Shown piece by piece: positions 23,505 through 35,300 of a DNA stretch of 64,000 nt. The stretch comes from Protopterus annectens. Lineage: Eukaryota > Chordata > Ceratodontiformes > Protopteridae. The stretch lies in contig NC_056733.1 of the NCBI RefSeq assembly GCF_019279795.1, positions 1,422,194,552 through 1,422,258,551 on the forward strand. The letters run 5' to 3'. Both the position numbers and the translations under genes were made by a program. The number at the start of each line of letters is the position of its first letter. Positions within the stretch are counted from its first letter, which is position 1. Below the pieces are notes generated by a model. That model was not told the DNA's origin. It saw nothing but the letters and a program-made list of their open reading frames with translations, and did no database searches.

Positions 23505-25690
23505 CAGTTGTTGAGGAGTTATGTCTTACCATTCCAACATTCTAACGTTCCATCTGTATTGTTGATCTTCTTCCATTCATAACTGATGGGTTCGGTTCCG
23601 ATCCCTCAGAACCGTGTCAGCCTAATACCAAGCTAGTGTACAGCAAAAAAACTCTCTAGCTAAGCTGCTACCTACAATGCCCTTCTCCCTGTTACCTCTG
23701 ATAGAGTCTGCATAAGACATATAGAAGTAAGGCAGAGGCCATTTCTGCGCAAAAACCCTGAGAACACCACACAGACCCATGAGATCTACCAGGAGCCTTT
23801 GATGGAGGACGGAGGGTGGGATGTGATGAATGGAAGAAAATCAACAACACAGATGGAACATCTGGTAAGACATAACTTCTTTATCTGATGTTGTTAATCT
23901 TCTTCCCATTCATCACTGATGGGACAGAATCCCAAGCTACCAGAGAAATCTGGGTGGTCCTTATGGAAGAACATTCCTGAGCAACACTGAGCCAAAGGCC
24001 ACTCTTCCCCTGGAAACCATATCCAACTTGTAATGTTTGAGGAAAGTGTGAGGTTTAGCCCAAATGGCTGCTGCACAACTGCTGTCTATAGAAGCTTTGG
24101 AGTGAAAAGCAACAGAAGTTGCTATAGCTCTAGTTGAATGTGCTTTGATATTGTGAGGTTTAGGCTCATTTGTACGTGAATATGAAAAAGAAATACAATC
24201 TCTGAACCACTTCGATAAAGTGATACAGCATATCCCATTTTTGGACCAGAGAAGGAAATGAAAAGTTGATCCGTCTTGCGGATAGATTTAGTCCTGTCTA
24301 AGTAAAAACATAGTTGCCTATGTACGTCCAATGAGTGTAGGCAGTATTCTCCTTTATTGGAATAGTTTGGGAAAAACACTGGGAGTTCGATGGATTGGTT
24401 CACAGAGAAGTCAAAAATCACTTTAGGGAGGAAAGATGGGTTAGTACATAGCGATACTCTGTCTTTATGAAAAATTAAGTACGGTCTCTTGATGCATAAT
24501 TCTTGTAATTTTGATATCCATCTAGCTGACGTGACAGCTACCAAAAATAGAGATTTCCATGATAGGAATTTGAGATCACATTTTGCAGCAGGCTCAAAAG
24601 GGGGTAAAGAAAGAGACTGTAGTACTAGGTAGAAATTCCATGCCTCTAACAGACATCTGATTGGAGGTCTGCTACGAAACACTCCTTTGAGAAAGGTCTT
24701 GCATAGGCAGGTGGAGATAAATGGATTGCCCTCTAATCCGTTACGAAAATTGGAAATAGCCTGCTAAATGGACTCGTATGGTAGAAGCTGGTGCTCCATT
24801 CTCAAAAAACACAGAAAGGTACTGAAGTATAACAGAGATAAGAGCTGAGAAGGGATCTAGCATCTGTTCTTTAGACCAATGAGCAAACCTTTTCCATTTA
24901 TCCCTGTAAAGATTTCTGGTGGATGGCTTATGGGAGGCCAGAATGATATCGCAAACAGGTGAGGAAAGGGTTTCCTGCCTGGCGACTAATGGAAGTGGAG
25001 AAACCAAGCTGCCAGCTTGAGAGTGGACAGATTTGGGAGAGTCAAGCCTTAGGGGTGAGAAATTAAATTTGGATGAGTGCCCAGGATCCATGGAGGTTGC
25101 AACAAGTGAGGCCAGAGAAAGGGGAACCACACTTGTGGCCAGAATGGGGCAATGAGGATCACCTTGCATCTCAACTGAATTGCTTTCTTTAAAAATAGGG
25201 GTATCAAGGGAATTGGAGGATAAGCACAGAGGAGACCCATGGGCCAATTGCGAGTCAGAGCATTTCTTGGGGACTCCCCCCTCTGGGGGAAAGCGGGCAA
25301 AAAACCTGCTGCATTTGTTGTTCGAAGGGGAGGCGAAGAGATCACAGCAAGGCTGGCCCTCATCAAATGAAAATTTCTGCTGTCACCTTTGGATTGAGAG
25401 ACCACTCGTGTGGAAGGACAATGCATCTGCTCAGCCTGTCTGCAATCACGTTGGAACTCCCTGAGATATGTATTGCTATAAGAAAGCCAAATTCTAATGG
25501 CCTCTCGACACAGGGGGTAGGATTTGGTTCCTCCTTGTTTATGTAGCAGACTACTGACCTATTGTCTGACTGAATTGCAATCGTTCTGGATGGAAGGAGT
25601 GGATGTAATGCCTGCAACTCCAACAGCACTGCTCTTAACTCCAGAATATTGATATGCAGGTTGGGCTCCAAGCTCGACCACATGCCTTGG
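23505..25690 (-). mobile_element. DIRS-type retrotransposon fossil no. 1 (partial)
   Basis: A broken old copy of a DIRS-like (tyrosine recombinase) retroelement, minus strand. The parts present, in minus-strand order, are an RNase H region (25363-25690; NILELRAVLLELQALHPLLP, IAIQSDNRSVVCYI) and a tyrosine recombinase region (about 24122-25247; DKWKRFAHWSKEQMLDPFSA, SLDVHRQLCFYLDRT). A terminal region follows at 23505-23885 with inverted repeats (around 23519-23590 against 23826-23880). The Gag and reverse transcriptase parts are absent; the element stops abruptly at the CR1-like sequence at 25690. It has several breaks and looks old. Confidence 0.85.
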
Positions 25691-26252
25691 ATGGTCTCAT
25701 CCCTCATTAGACCCATTATAGAATACAACACCCCGTTTGGTATGTACCTCTCAAGACATCTGCAACAACTGGAAAGGCCGCAGAAATACCTCACTAAAAG
25801 AATCACAGGCCTAAAGCAGATGCCCTATGCTGACCGTCTAAAAAAACTCCGGCTATACTCTGTCGCATATAGTCTACTCAGAGGCGATCTTTGCTTAACA
25901 TACAAGTCAAACCCAGAGCTGTTGGACATGCTACACTTAAAGAAATCCCAATCCCTCAGAGCCATATGCTCCAGGGATCTAAACCTTGTCATCACAATAA
26001 ACAAAACCTGCTGGAGGGGATAGGTTCCTGACCCAGAGACTCCCCACTGGAAGAGACGGCCCATACATGACAAGCAGAGCACCTCTTTGGCCCTCTTCAA
26101 AGGGAACCTTGACGACTGGATGGGAGATGGGAAAGTTACCCCGGGAATCATGTCAGTCGCCCTGCTAGACAAGGGTCCAGGTAAGTAAATATTGTGGGAA
26201 GAAACAGCCAGGAAATTGTTATGGCTAGGCTTGTATAGGCCCTAGGGCCGAT
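25691..26252 (+). mobile_element. CR1-like LINE family B, 3' fragment
   Basis: Plus-strand 3' end of a CR1-like LINE. The open stretch shows SLIRPIIEYNTPFGMYLSRH, LQQLERPQKYLTKRITGL, YADRLKKLRLYSVAYSLLRG and DLCLTYK, the reverse-transcriptase C-terminal domain. After a frame change it continues with the region encoding FKGNLDDWMGDGK. The 3' untranslated end contains GGCTAGGCTTGTATAGGCCC and GGGCCGATAG. The left end abuts the DIRS fossil, whose first half is missing. The right end meets a second copy in opposite orientation. Confidence 0.8.
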
Positions 26253-26440
26253 AGGTTCATAGGCTAGTACTAGGCTAGCTGCCCATTTTTGGGGGGGGGG
26301 TATTTTAAGCATTGCCAGTTTCTCTTTTTGTGCTCAAATTAACCTATCCTATTTGGTTAGAGACTGGCCTTGCCCATTCCATGGTCAATAATTATATATT
26401 ATTAATAATAATAATAATAATACTAATGAATATTATTATT
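26253..26440 (-). mobile_element. CR1-like family B, 3' end in opposite orientation, then ATT repeat
   Basis: GTTCATAGGCTAGTACTAGG and CTAGCTGCCC here are the reverse complement of the family B 3' terminus as seen on the minus strand at 32.6 kb and 57.6 kb. The following bases (AACCTATCC, TTGGTTAGAGACTGGCC) resemble 57640-57690, the 3' untranslated region of the 57-kb copy. The two copies meet tail to tail. An ATA/ATT trinucleotide run follows at about 26396-26440. Confidence 0.65.
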
Positions 26441-27124
26441 TTTTAATTTCTGTGGGAAACTGACGTGTGTGATTCCGCAGCTTTGTGCTTTGATTTTAGT
26501 GGTCACAGCTGCAATAATTTCTACTAGCTTATACTGCTCCACAAACAGCGTAATTACTGGAGACACTTCAGACGATATGGGACAAACATGAATGCATATC
26601 TTGGTAGGAGGGAGCCATAAAGCAGGGATAACAGCCTAATGGTTATAGCAGGACACGCATCCCATGCTTACAAATACTTGGGACTTGTACTGACAGATTT
26701 ACTCGACCATAATAGCCTTACATCACTAAACATCAGGCATCTGGGTGAAGAAATAGCTAGGGCTCATACAGAAAATCCCTATGGTCGCAAACAAGATACT
26801 GAACTGGGACACCTCAATCTCTTCTAAGGCAATGAGAAAGTTTCCCAATTGATCATGTTGGGGGAGGAGGGACAGGAGAGACTTCTAGTATCCGAAACCA
26901 GGGACAGGTTTGCTCCATAGGGACCAAAAATTAAAAAAACAGAAGAAACGTCAGATCCACTGGCATTTTGTTGGTCAAGAAAACCCCTATGTTAAAAAAT
27001 ACAAATCAATGTTTATGACAGGCACAACCTAATTTCAACAATTTTCCTACATGATTTAGTGTCTGCACACATAATCAAATATAAAATGGTTACTTAAAAA
27101 ATAATAATAGCCACAATCACTCAC
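26441..27124. other. Unassigned intron sequence next to septin exon 2
   Basis: It contains a plus-strand open frame at 26639-26827 with the phrase AYKYLGLVLTDLLDHNSLTS, which may be a decayed reverse-transcriptase remnant, but this is too weak to assign. The last 100 bases before the exon show no repeat. Confidence 0.4.
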
Positions 27125-27239
27125 CTACACATAGGATATTAAAACAGAATCCCTGATAAACAGATTTGCTGACCAGCTGATCTGGGAGGCTGTCAAACCC
27201 AACATGACCGCCAAGTGCAAGGTTTCGTTTTTCTTCACT
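27125..27239 (-). CDS. SEPT8: Septin gene (SEPT8-like), exon 2
   Basis: This 115-nt exon encodes [20 protein letters not shown], then QLVSKSV, and ends [10 protein letters not shown] plus the first base of a Gly codon. This is the conserved septin segment just before the GTPase P-loop. The [14 protein letters not shown] stretch matches SEPT8 ([15 protein letters not shown] in human) better than other group members. The acceptor is TTAACAG followed by AGT, and the donor is G/GTGAGT, a strong canonical site. The exon ends in phase 1, which matches the GA that opens exon 3. One residue, Tyr in SVYQGF, differs from the Thr, Ser or Asn I recall at this place. Exon 1, expected to be only about ten codons, was not found to the right in this window. 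Confidence 0.9.
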
Positions 27240-29064
27240 CTGTTAACAAAGAAGAAAAATCTGTTCATTCAAATGACTATTTTACAATCAGATTAAAGCA
27301 GTGTTTCATGAAATTCAAAAAGCAATGTTATTCTGCAAACTTGCAAGTCTGATTTAATCTTAGAAGTGGAGCCAGATGTCTGTCTAGCAGAGGTGTATAA
27401 CACTGTGTTATGATATGCAGCATTCCAGACAGTTAATGCAGGACATTGGAATCCAGCACTTACAAAGTACAACCTCTTAAAGAGACAGTACTGCACAAAA
27501 ATCACAGTATCTTCCCGGAAACATGCTCATCCTGCAACAATCAGGTACAACACTGACCATCACTGCCATCGATTAAGAATTAAATTACCAAAAAAGTAGA
27601 CAATACTTTTTAACTGAGCATCGGTCGAGAACTAAAATACAGCATCTAAAGCCTTAATGTAGCAAAAAGTTCAGAAACACTGAAATCTACAAAATATTTA
27701 ATGCGCACAGATTGCCAACTATTCAACCACCAACATAGCAGTTACACTACAGCATTTCAAAACAAACTTGGCAATCAAGATGGAAAGGATGAAAGATACC
27801 AGCGGAAATGGTGAGATGTTATTTATCAGTGCTAAAAATAAAGCTGCAGTGCCTGCATGTCAATGGGTACCTCACACACTGATTCTAATGTATGCTGTAC
27901 ATTAGTGTTTAACCTCCTTTTCTTTATTGTACCAGACACACCACGCATTTCCAGAGTGAAGAGGTTAGCACATACGCTATACAAGTACTGTTCAACAATG
28001 ATGCAAACTCAGGTTAGGGATTTTTGTAGCTCCTCAAACAAACTTACAAATTAGTACGTTGAGACACCTCAAACAAAATTATAAATTCAAAAACACAAAT
28101 ACTAAAGCTGCTAATCCATGTAGTGAGTTAAAATCCCTTAAATCCTAATTAAGCAATGTTAATGTTTAGATTTATTAAAGTCCCTAGCCTTTGACAAAAT
28201 CTTCAACAGTAACAAAACATTAATTCCTCAAAAGGACCCCACAGTTCCATTCCTGAAAGTGACTAGAAAAACAGAAGCAAAACTGCATTTGTTAAACTTA
28301 CTGAAAAAAAAAGCCACGTTGGCTGCTGGCTCAGTCTAAGAACTACTTTCGACTGTGGCCAAACTGGCTTTCCAAAGTGAAGCCAGTGCTGTTTGCAGAA
28401 GCAATACCACCCAAGGTCAAGTTCAATTCCCCACTCGATGCTTTCATTTTTACATCATAAATACAGCCAAGAATATAATTGATTGTTAGTACCTGCCTTC
28501 TACCTTGCTGTTTGTGATCAGAAAGGGTTTAGTTTTCCCTTGTGACCCTAAAACACTGGCACTGCAGTCATGTCAGTTATTTCACAAAAATCCTTCTCCT
28601 CCTGCAATAAACAGAACTATGTATTCTTCAGGACACCTGAACAGCAACTGTTTTCTATGCTGCTTTACTGACATTAGGTCATAAACACAGGCATCTTTCC
28701 TGATCGTCTACAAGGTCATGACAGGGGAAACCACCTTTCTTAAAGATTGTGAACAGCCTTACTCAGCTATGGCATGTGACAGTTGTTCCTTGTTGCAGGC
28801 TGTGAATTTTTAAGTGAATGTAAAATGCATTTAAAATAGAGTACAGCCAATAGGGTCGGGGCAATCAGACAGCTTGCTGTGAGGTCTTGTGAGACCGATT
28901 TCAATACTCCTAGGCCAGGAAATGGCTTATTCTTCCTAATGTACACTCCCAAATGCTGAAACAGCTGGGTAAGAGAGTGCCACTCTGAAACAATTGGAAT
29001 TATGAGTTCTAAAGCTTTGTTTTGGGAATTGTCTTTACTTTTATCATTCGAAATTCAATGCTAT
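27240..29064. other. Septin intron 1 or upstream flank, no gene seen
   Basis: Upstream of septin exon 2. No match to a short septin exon 1 and no CpG-rich promoter-like stretch. A possible tRNA-like SINE at 28315-28450 is listed separately. Confidence 0.5.
28315..28450 (+). repeat. Possible tRNA-derived SINE
   Basis: TGGCTCAGTCTAAGA resembles an A box and AGTTCAATTCCCC resembles a B box, but they are about 80 bases apart, longer than usual. No second copy was recognised in the window. Weak call. Confidence 0.3.
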
Positions 29065-29950
29065 GTTTTTAAAATCCTTTATTGAATTATCACTCGTGGC
29101 ATAGGCACACTTACATTTATATAAAAGTAATCAAACTGTATTAACAATTTAACATTAACAAACATTGTGCGTCACATATATTGCTGTATACCATACAACT
29201 TAAGCAACATTACATAAATTATTCAATTCCTGCACACCCCCCCCTTTTTAAACAAGAATTATCTTCATTAAGCCATCACTTACAACACAAGTAATCATAA
29301 ATTTAAATGAAAACAAACCACACACAAACATTTTACATCATGAAACATAATGGCACACTCCCAGTTGCAAACATTATACATCACTTATAATGTATCCTAC
29401 TGTTTTCAGCCAAACATTACGTTGCTCATTTAAATCCTGCCTTCTTTTAAACCTCATTCCTCCCCTGTATGTACTGTTCCCATAATTCTTTTTTCCTGTG
29501 TAGTTTGCTCCTACCTTTCTCTAAAGATCTCAGTTTCAGTTGTTTTCTCTGTTACCATATTCACTATTTCTAATATAGTTTGTTTACATTCTGATTTCCA
29601 TTTTCTAGTAATTGCTTTTTTGGCAGCCACCATAATTAGAGATAACAAGGCCTTACCATGTTTAGGCAATTCTGACTGTATCATAGCTCAGAAAAATCAT
29701 CTCCCTCATCACACCAATCTGCCCACCCAGCATCTCTGACAGTGTATATACCACAGGGAATCCTTAAAGTCTGCCAACTCACTGCACTCCCAGAAAATAT
29801 ATACCCAATTACCTCTTTCTTCCCCATCCCACCTCGAACATTTGCTATCTACCCGAGAAAAAATTCTCTGGAGTCTACCCTGGGTATAAAACTATCTATG
29901 TAAGCACTTCAAAGCAAAAATCCTAAATTTTCTAGATTTTGTTGCATATT

Positions 29951-29953
29951 TGG

Positions 29954-29991
<38 letters not shown>
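29951..29991. repeat. TA microsatellite
   Basis: About 20 uninterrupted TA dinucleotides. Confidence 0.95.
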
Positions 29992-29992
<1 letters not shown>

Positions 29993-31035
29993 CCTCCCAT
30001 TGTTTCTTTATGAATTTCTTATCCACTCTCTCTCTCTTACCAATCCTTTTTAACCTCCTCTAATTGATTCTTATAATTATGCAATATTTTATATGCTCTA
30101 CTATTCCTTTTTTAATGGCAGCTTCTGTTCTAGATTCTACTAAACTCTACCAGTGATGGTCTTTTGTTTAGCAGCCCCCTATTTCTCTCTCTCTGCCTAC
30201 ACTCTGACATCAATCCTTGACAGGGATGACAATCTCTAACCTGCAGTCCAAATACATTCCTGGCATATTCCCATTCTGTCATCTTTCCCTCAATAGTTAT
30301 TTGCTCCCAATATCTCCAACAAATTCCAGCCCCCCTTTCTTGCCTACTGTCTATATACCTAATTGCAGTCATGCCTATCGGCAAAATCTCCTTTCTCCAT
30401 TCCTGTGTTGGCTTAGTTCTTAAAATACTTTCTGCTACTTTATGGATGTAATATTCTGTATGATCACTGTTATTCTCCTTAAAGATTTACATCCAAAAAC
30501 CCAGCCTCTCCTTGTTTCTTGCCCCCCCCCATTTCAACATCATCCCTTTTCACTTTGAATTATAGGTTTCTGCTTATGCTCTATATAGCAGCCTTAGCTG
30601 TCTAGCTCTGAAATACCCCTTCAAATTAGGGAGTCCCAATCCACCCTGTTCCAGTGGAAGAATTAGTTTATACCACTCGACTCTTGTAGTCTTCCCCTCC
30701 CAGGTAAAGTCCTTCAACCTTTTATTAATTGCGATCCACGACTTCTCCTCTGGTTGATAAAAATATGCCTGACTTGTATAAAAGACTAAAAAGTATTAAA
30801 AACATTTTGATTGCTTGTATCTTACTATCTATACAACAAAGTTTCTGTTTTCTCAGTTATTGTATCATTTTAGTCTTTAGTCTCTTCCCACATATCCTTA
30901 GCTACCACACCAAAATCATTTTTAATCTATACTTCATTTTATCATGTCCCCATAAATAAAGATATATCTGAACCAATTTGTGTGCGAGTACATAATTTAC
31001 TGCTATTGCCTTTGTTTTGGCTTTATTAATTTTGT

Positions 31036-32228
31036 ATCAATATGCACACGATTCCACTATAAAATGCAGTGCCTCAACCCTGCAAGAACTACACAATAAA
31101 ACCCAGGATAATTTCTACTCACTTGAAACCTGCCTTACTGACAGCCTCATTCTTAACCCCAAAAAGACCAAGATCCTGCTATTTCACCTCTCACAAAATA
31201 CCAGCCTTACCGCCATTTTCAATATCCACTTTAAAAGTAGTACACTTATCACACCCGAATCTCACACAAAACTACTAGACGTCACCAGTGATAAGTTAAA
31301 ATTTGATATCCACATTAATCTAACTATTAAAAACACTCACAGAAAGCTAGGTAGTCTCAACAAACACAAATCCTTCCTGACCCATACTGCTAGGACCACA
31401 ATTGCTTGCACTCACTTGCTCTCAACATTACTTTATGCATCCCCAATCCTAACAAATCCATCCAAAACAGAAACCAGCAAACTGGCAACCTGCTATAATC
31501 AAATAGCCAAATTTGCTAATAACTCATCTTTTAGAACCCATCACTGTCACAACCTAAAACAACTGGACTGGCTTGAACTGCCAAATATACTAATCTACAA
31601 TCAAATTATCACGTATAAGCTGCTCTCCCACCCAAATAAAACACCATCTTTAAGCAACCTAATTCAGCAGTATTCCTGTCCTAGGCAACTCTGATCTACA
31701 GATAAGTTACTATCAACAGTTACTAGATCCCACAACCATGCCGGTGATTCCCTCTACTCATCTCACATATCCAAAATATGGAACTTCCTTGCCTTCATCC
31801 ATTACCCTGGAATCTTCTCTATCCAAATTTAAAAAAATCTATCAAAAGCCATCTCAAGAACAAATGGTGATGTCCCTGCTCCACACCAGAGTAACTCTTG
31901 CCTTAAACAGTCTCCCGATAGGACTGCACAGTCTTATCAATACCACATTCAGATTCATGATGCGACTCTAGATGTTTAACATACTTTAATATTGTTTGTA
32001 TGTGCATTGATCATTCTATAGGTCTTTGTCAGTGAATTAAGAATGTGTGCTCTTCTATATGGTCTGGTTTGTATATACTGGAAACGTTAGAATATTTTGT
32101 TGTATGTCTTGCATATATGTTTCTTTGGAGCTTTTTTCCTCGGGCCTCCACTGAAAATGGGCATGTATCCAGTTGGATATCCCAGTTAACAAATGTAAAA
32201 TAAAATAAATAAAATAAATAAATAAAAT
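31036..32228 (+). mobile_element. L2-like LINE, copy C, inserted in Tx1-like no. 2
   Basis: The plus-strand open stretch 31017-31694 gives QYAHDSTIKCSASTLQELHN, SLILNPKKTKILLFHLS, ESHTKLLDVTSDKLKFDIHI and LLSTLLYASPILTNP, equivalent to the end of the RT domain and the C-terminal domain of copy B. The ADD box reads AHD. The C-terminal part continues at 31738-31971. The 3' module GGAGCTTTTTTCCTCGGGCC and an AAATAAA-type tail end at 32228. It is 5'-truncated just before the RT active-site box. The 225-codon uninterrupted stretch makes it one of the less decayed copies. Confidence 0.85.
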
Positions 32229-32622
32229 CCTAAAAAGGTTTGAAACGGTCTCAGAATGTTCCACAACACTGTAATGTCTCTTTCTGGTTTTGTCAGGTAT
32301 AAAATAATATCATTTGCAAATACAGCCAGCTTTTCTTGACTGCCATACCAATTATACCCTTGAATTTATTTTGTCAATGGTTCTAAATATAATGCAAACA
32401 AGAATGGAGAAAGAGGGCATCCCTGCCGGGTTCCTCTGCTAAACCAAAAATTATCAGAAAGGACCGTACCCACTTTAATGTTCATATCAGATCCCTCATA
32501 TATCCTCCTAATCAACCTTATAATTTTTTTCTGGAAATGCAAATGCTTCCATTGCTCCACTCATAAAATCCTAGCTTAGTCTGTCAAATACTTTCTCTGC
32601 ATCAAGACCCTCTCCCCACACA

Positions 32623-34540
32623 GCCTAATACTCTTATAGGTTCATAAGTGAGTACTAGGCTATCTGCCCGAGGGCATCTATAAGCCTAGCCAGAATGTGT
32701 TGGCTTTCGCCGTCCCCTTAGATTAGTTCCCTGTGCCTTGGTCCAGCAGAGCCATTAGTTCCCTGTGCCTCTGTCCAGCAGAGCCACTGCAGTGATCCCT
32801 GGGGTAAATTTTCTGTTTCACATCCACTCGTCAAGGTTGATCTTGAAGAGTGTTAGTGAGGGGATCTGCCTAATATAAATTGGAATCCTGTTCCAAAGCA
32901 TGGTGAGTCTTTGGAAGAGAAAACTATCCCTCCAGCACGTCCTATTTATCGTTGTGGTGAGGTTTAGATCCCTAGAGTGTGTGGCTCTTGGGGATTTGTT
33001 TTTTTTTTTTTTTTTTTAGGTGGAGCATGTCCATCAATTTTGGGTTGGACATGGCCTTGTATGTCAGGCAGAGATCACCTCTGAGTAAGTGGTATGCAAC
33101 AGAGTACAGCTGGAGTTTCTTCAGTCGGGCTGCATAGGGCACATGTTTGAGGCCAGTAATCCTCTTGGTGAGGTACTTCTGTGGTCTTTCCAGCTGTTGC
33201 AGGTGTCTTGTAAGGTACATCCCAAATGGGGATTTGTATTCTATGATGGGTCTGATGAGTGATGAGTAGAGGGGCACAATAACCTCTTTTGCTCTAGATG
33301 CGAACCCGTGTGTGATTAGGTGGGCCACATAGAAGGATTTTCTAACCACCTTGGCAATATGATTATCAAAGGAGAGATTACTATCTACTTGGGTCCCCAG
33401 ATCCCTTATTACATTTTCTGTATTTAGGGGACTACCATGGATGTGGTAGTTAGCGGGTACTTTGTTTTTTTCCAAAGGGGATGACTATGCACTTTTTGGC
33501 ATTTAGCTTGAGGCCATGATTTTGACACCAGGTATCCGTCTCAGTAAGACCCTTCTGGAGCATGTCTGTATCAGCTGGAGAGTCAATTATGGCCCTCAGT
33601 TTGCAGTCGTCTGTGAACTTGGTCAGCCATATTCCTCCTGTGCTTGCCTGTACCTCTGAGAAGTATATACCAAACAGGAGGGGTCCCAGGGCTGAGCCCT
33701 GGGGGATGCCACTTGTAACTCGTTTAGAGTCAGACCTAGAGCCTGCAACTCTCTCCATGTGAGTTCTATCCGTGAGCCAACTGGCAACCCATCTTGTGAC
33801 GTAGGGGTTTATGTTCAGGCTGGTGAGCTTGTCTAGAATACCAGAATGGGGAATGGTGTTGAAAGCCTTTGCGAGGTCTAGGTAGGCTGTGTGGCCATCC
33901 TCTCCCTCATCTAAAGCCTTGCTGTCTCAAAGAAGTCCAGCAGGTTTAGGAGGCATGATCAGCCCTTAAAGCCAAACTGGGTTTGAAGGTTCCCAATGTC
34001 TCTGTTAATGAATTCCATGATGATGCGCTCCATAGCCTTGCAGACCAGGCTAGTCAGGCTTATAGGGCGATAGTTCCCGGGGTCCGTTGTGGCTCCACCT
34101 TTGTGGAGAGGGATAATGGTTGCTGTGTGCCACTCTATGGGTATGTAGCCTGTAGAGAGGCTGAGTTTGAACAGTGTGTTTAGGTGAGGGGTTAAGTTCA
34201 TTTTGGAGCTCATGTAAGACACAGCCTGGGACACCGCCTGGTCCCACTGGAGCTGTATTTTTGGCATTGGAAAAGGCTGTTTTAACCTGTGTGTCAGTGA
34301 TTGCCAGGGCACTACATTCTTAGGGTATTGTTATGGGCCCTGTAGGGGGTGAAGTTTTCACTAAACCTGTCTGCCAGAATGTTGGCATTATCAGTCGGTT
34401 CAGTCTATTTTGTGCCATTCTGCACTAACTCAGAACTGATCTGAGAGTTTCCACTTAGGTTCTTGACATAGCTAAAGAACGCTTTGTGATTATCTTTGGA
34501 GTTCCTCCCCTTAAACTCTTGTCTAACTCTGAGCACAAAC
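32623..34540 (-). mobile_element. CR1-like LINE family B, longest copy
   Basis: The minus-strand frames hold, in order, FKGRNSKDNHKAFFSYVKNL (about 34450-34530), ATIIPLHKGGATTDPGNYRP with ISLTSLVCKAMERIIMEFIN (33959-34312), and SGIPQGSALGPLLFGIYFSE with LTKFTDDCKLRAI (33450-33758). IRDLGTQVDSNLSFDNHIAK, PLYSSLIRPIIEYKSPFGMY and LLRGDLCLTYKAM follow (32972-33475). The polymerase box reads FTDD where FADD is usual. DPGNYRPISLTS is a CR1-type signature. The 3' end (32623-32700) carries GGCAGATAGCCTAGTACTCA on the minus strand. The 5' end including the endonuclease is missing. It interrupts Tx1-like no. 2. Confidence 0.85.
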
Positions 34541-34984
34541 CTAACTTAACTTAAATGTAAACAATGTAAATATTATAACCATACAACCCACAAATAACCT
34601 CTACCACCTTTTGCTCCATTTCTCTTCTTAATCTTTTCCCCCTCACATCTCAATTTCCTCTGCCTTCCTAAATCTCAGATGCCTTATAATCAAGGAACTT
34701 ATTCCTGTTCCTCAGCTTAACATAAAATTGTAACCATGATTTCCTTACTATGATTTATCTGTACCTACACTATATAATCCATCCTAAATACTTTGATATT
34801 ATGTAACCAAAGAATTTATTTTGTTCTATGGCACAAAATGATATTTTAATTGTGTTTTCTTAAATATGATTGTAACTGTGAATACACTCTGTAATGAGGA
34901 GCTTTTCTCCCCGGGCCTCCACTGAAAACAGGCTTCCCTGAGCCCAGTGGACATCCCTGGTCATCAAACTGAAATAAAATACAT
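34541..34984 (+). mobile_element. L2-like LINE, copy D (3' end only)
   Basis: About 440 bases of plus-strand 3' untranslated sequence ending in the family module: GGAGCTTTTCTCCCCGGGCC then TCCACTGAAAACAGG, GAGCCCAGTGGACATCCCTG and a short A-rich tail. It is squeezed between the CR1-like copy and the resumed Tx1-like LINE. Confidence 0.75.
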
Positions 34985-35300
34985 AAGACTCACCAACAAT
35001 GGTATTTTCTTACATTCTGCCCCTCTGGATCATCAATGTTCTGTTTATGTTGTCAAATGTTTCCCTCCCCTCCACAAAACTACACTGATCCATGTCTATC
35101 AATTTTGGCTATTAAATTTGTTATTCTTTTAGACATTATAGACTTGAACAATTTATTATCATGGTTTAGTATTGAAACGGGCATGTATGAAGCTGGGTGC
35201 GATGAATCTTTACCCACTTCAGGTATAACAGCTACCACTGCTTTCTTACAGGATGTTCGTACTTTCTTCCTCTTAAACTATTGTTAAACAAAACCTTTCA

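Larger units (their letters stand above)
3353..27124 (-). other. SEPT8: Septin intron 2, 23.8 kb, filled with repeats
   Basis: The interval between the two septin exons is bounded by a GTGAGT donor at its right end and a TTCCATAG acceptor at its left end (minus strand), both in phase 1. It contains no other host exon that I can recognise. Most of it can be assigned to transposable elements, listed separately: a SINE with an inserted MITE, L2-like, Tx1-like, Penelope-like and CR1-like elements, a hAT transposase, a DIRS fossil and a minisatellite. An intron of this size suggests a large, repeat-rich genome. Confidence 0.85.
29065..35300 (-). mobile_element. Tx1-like LINE no. 2, cut by three later LINE insertions
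   Basis: Minus-strand segments are 34985-35300 (VGKDSSHPASYMPVSILNHD with KLFKSIMSKRITNLIA), 32229-32622 (KIIRLIRRIYEGSDM, GTRQGCPLSPFLFALYLEPL), and 29065-31035 (YKINKAKTKAIAVN and the C-terminal and 3' region). The motifs run in correct order and the missing stretches are exactly where other LINEs sit. It differs in sequence from Tx1-like no. 1. The frame is heavily broken. A TA microsatellite lies within it at 29951-29991. No endonuclease part is visible at the 5' side, so it is 5'-truncated. Confidence 0.75.

Noticed and set aside
26639-26827. 62-codon frame with AYKYLGLVLTDLLDHN
   Set aside because: Slight likeness to a reverse-transcriptase C-terminal domain, but too short and isolated to call.
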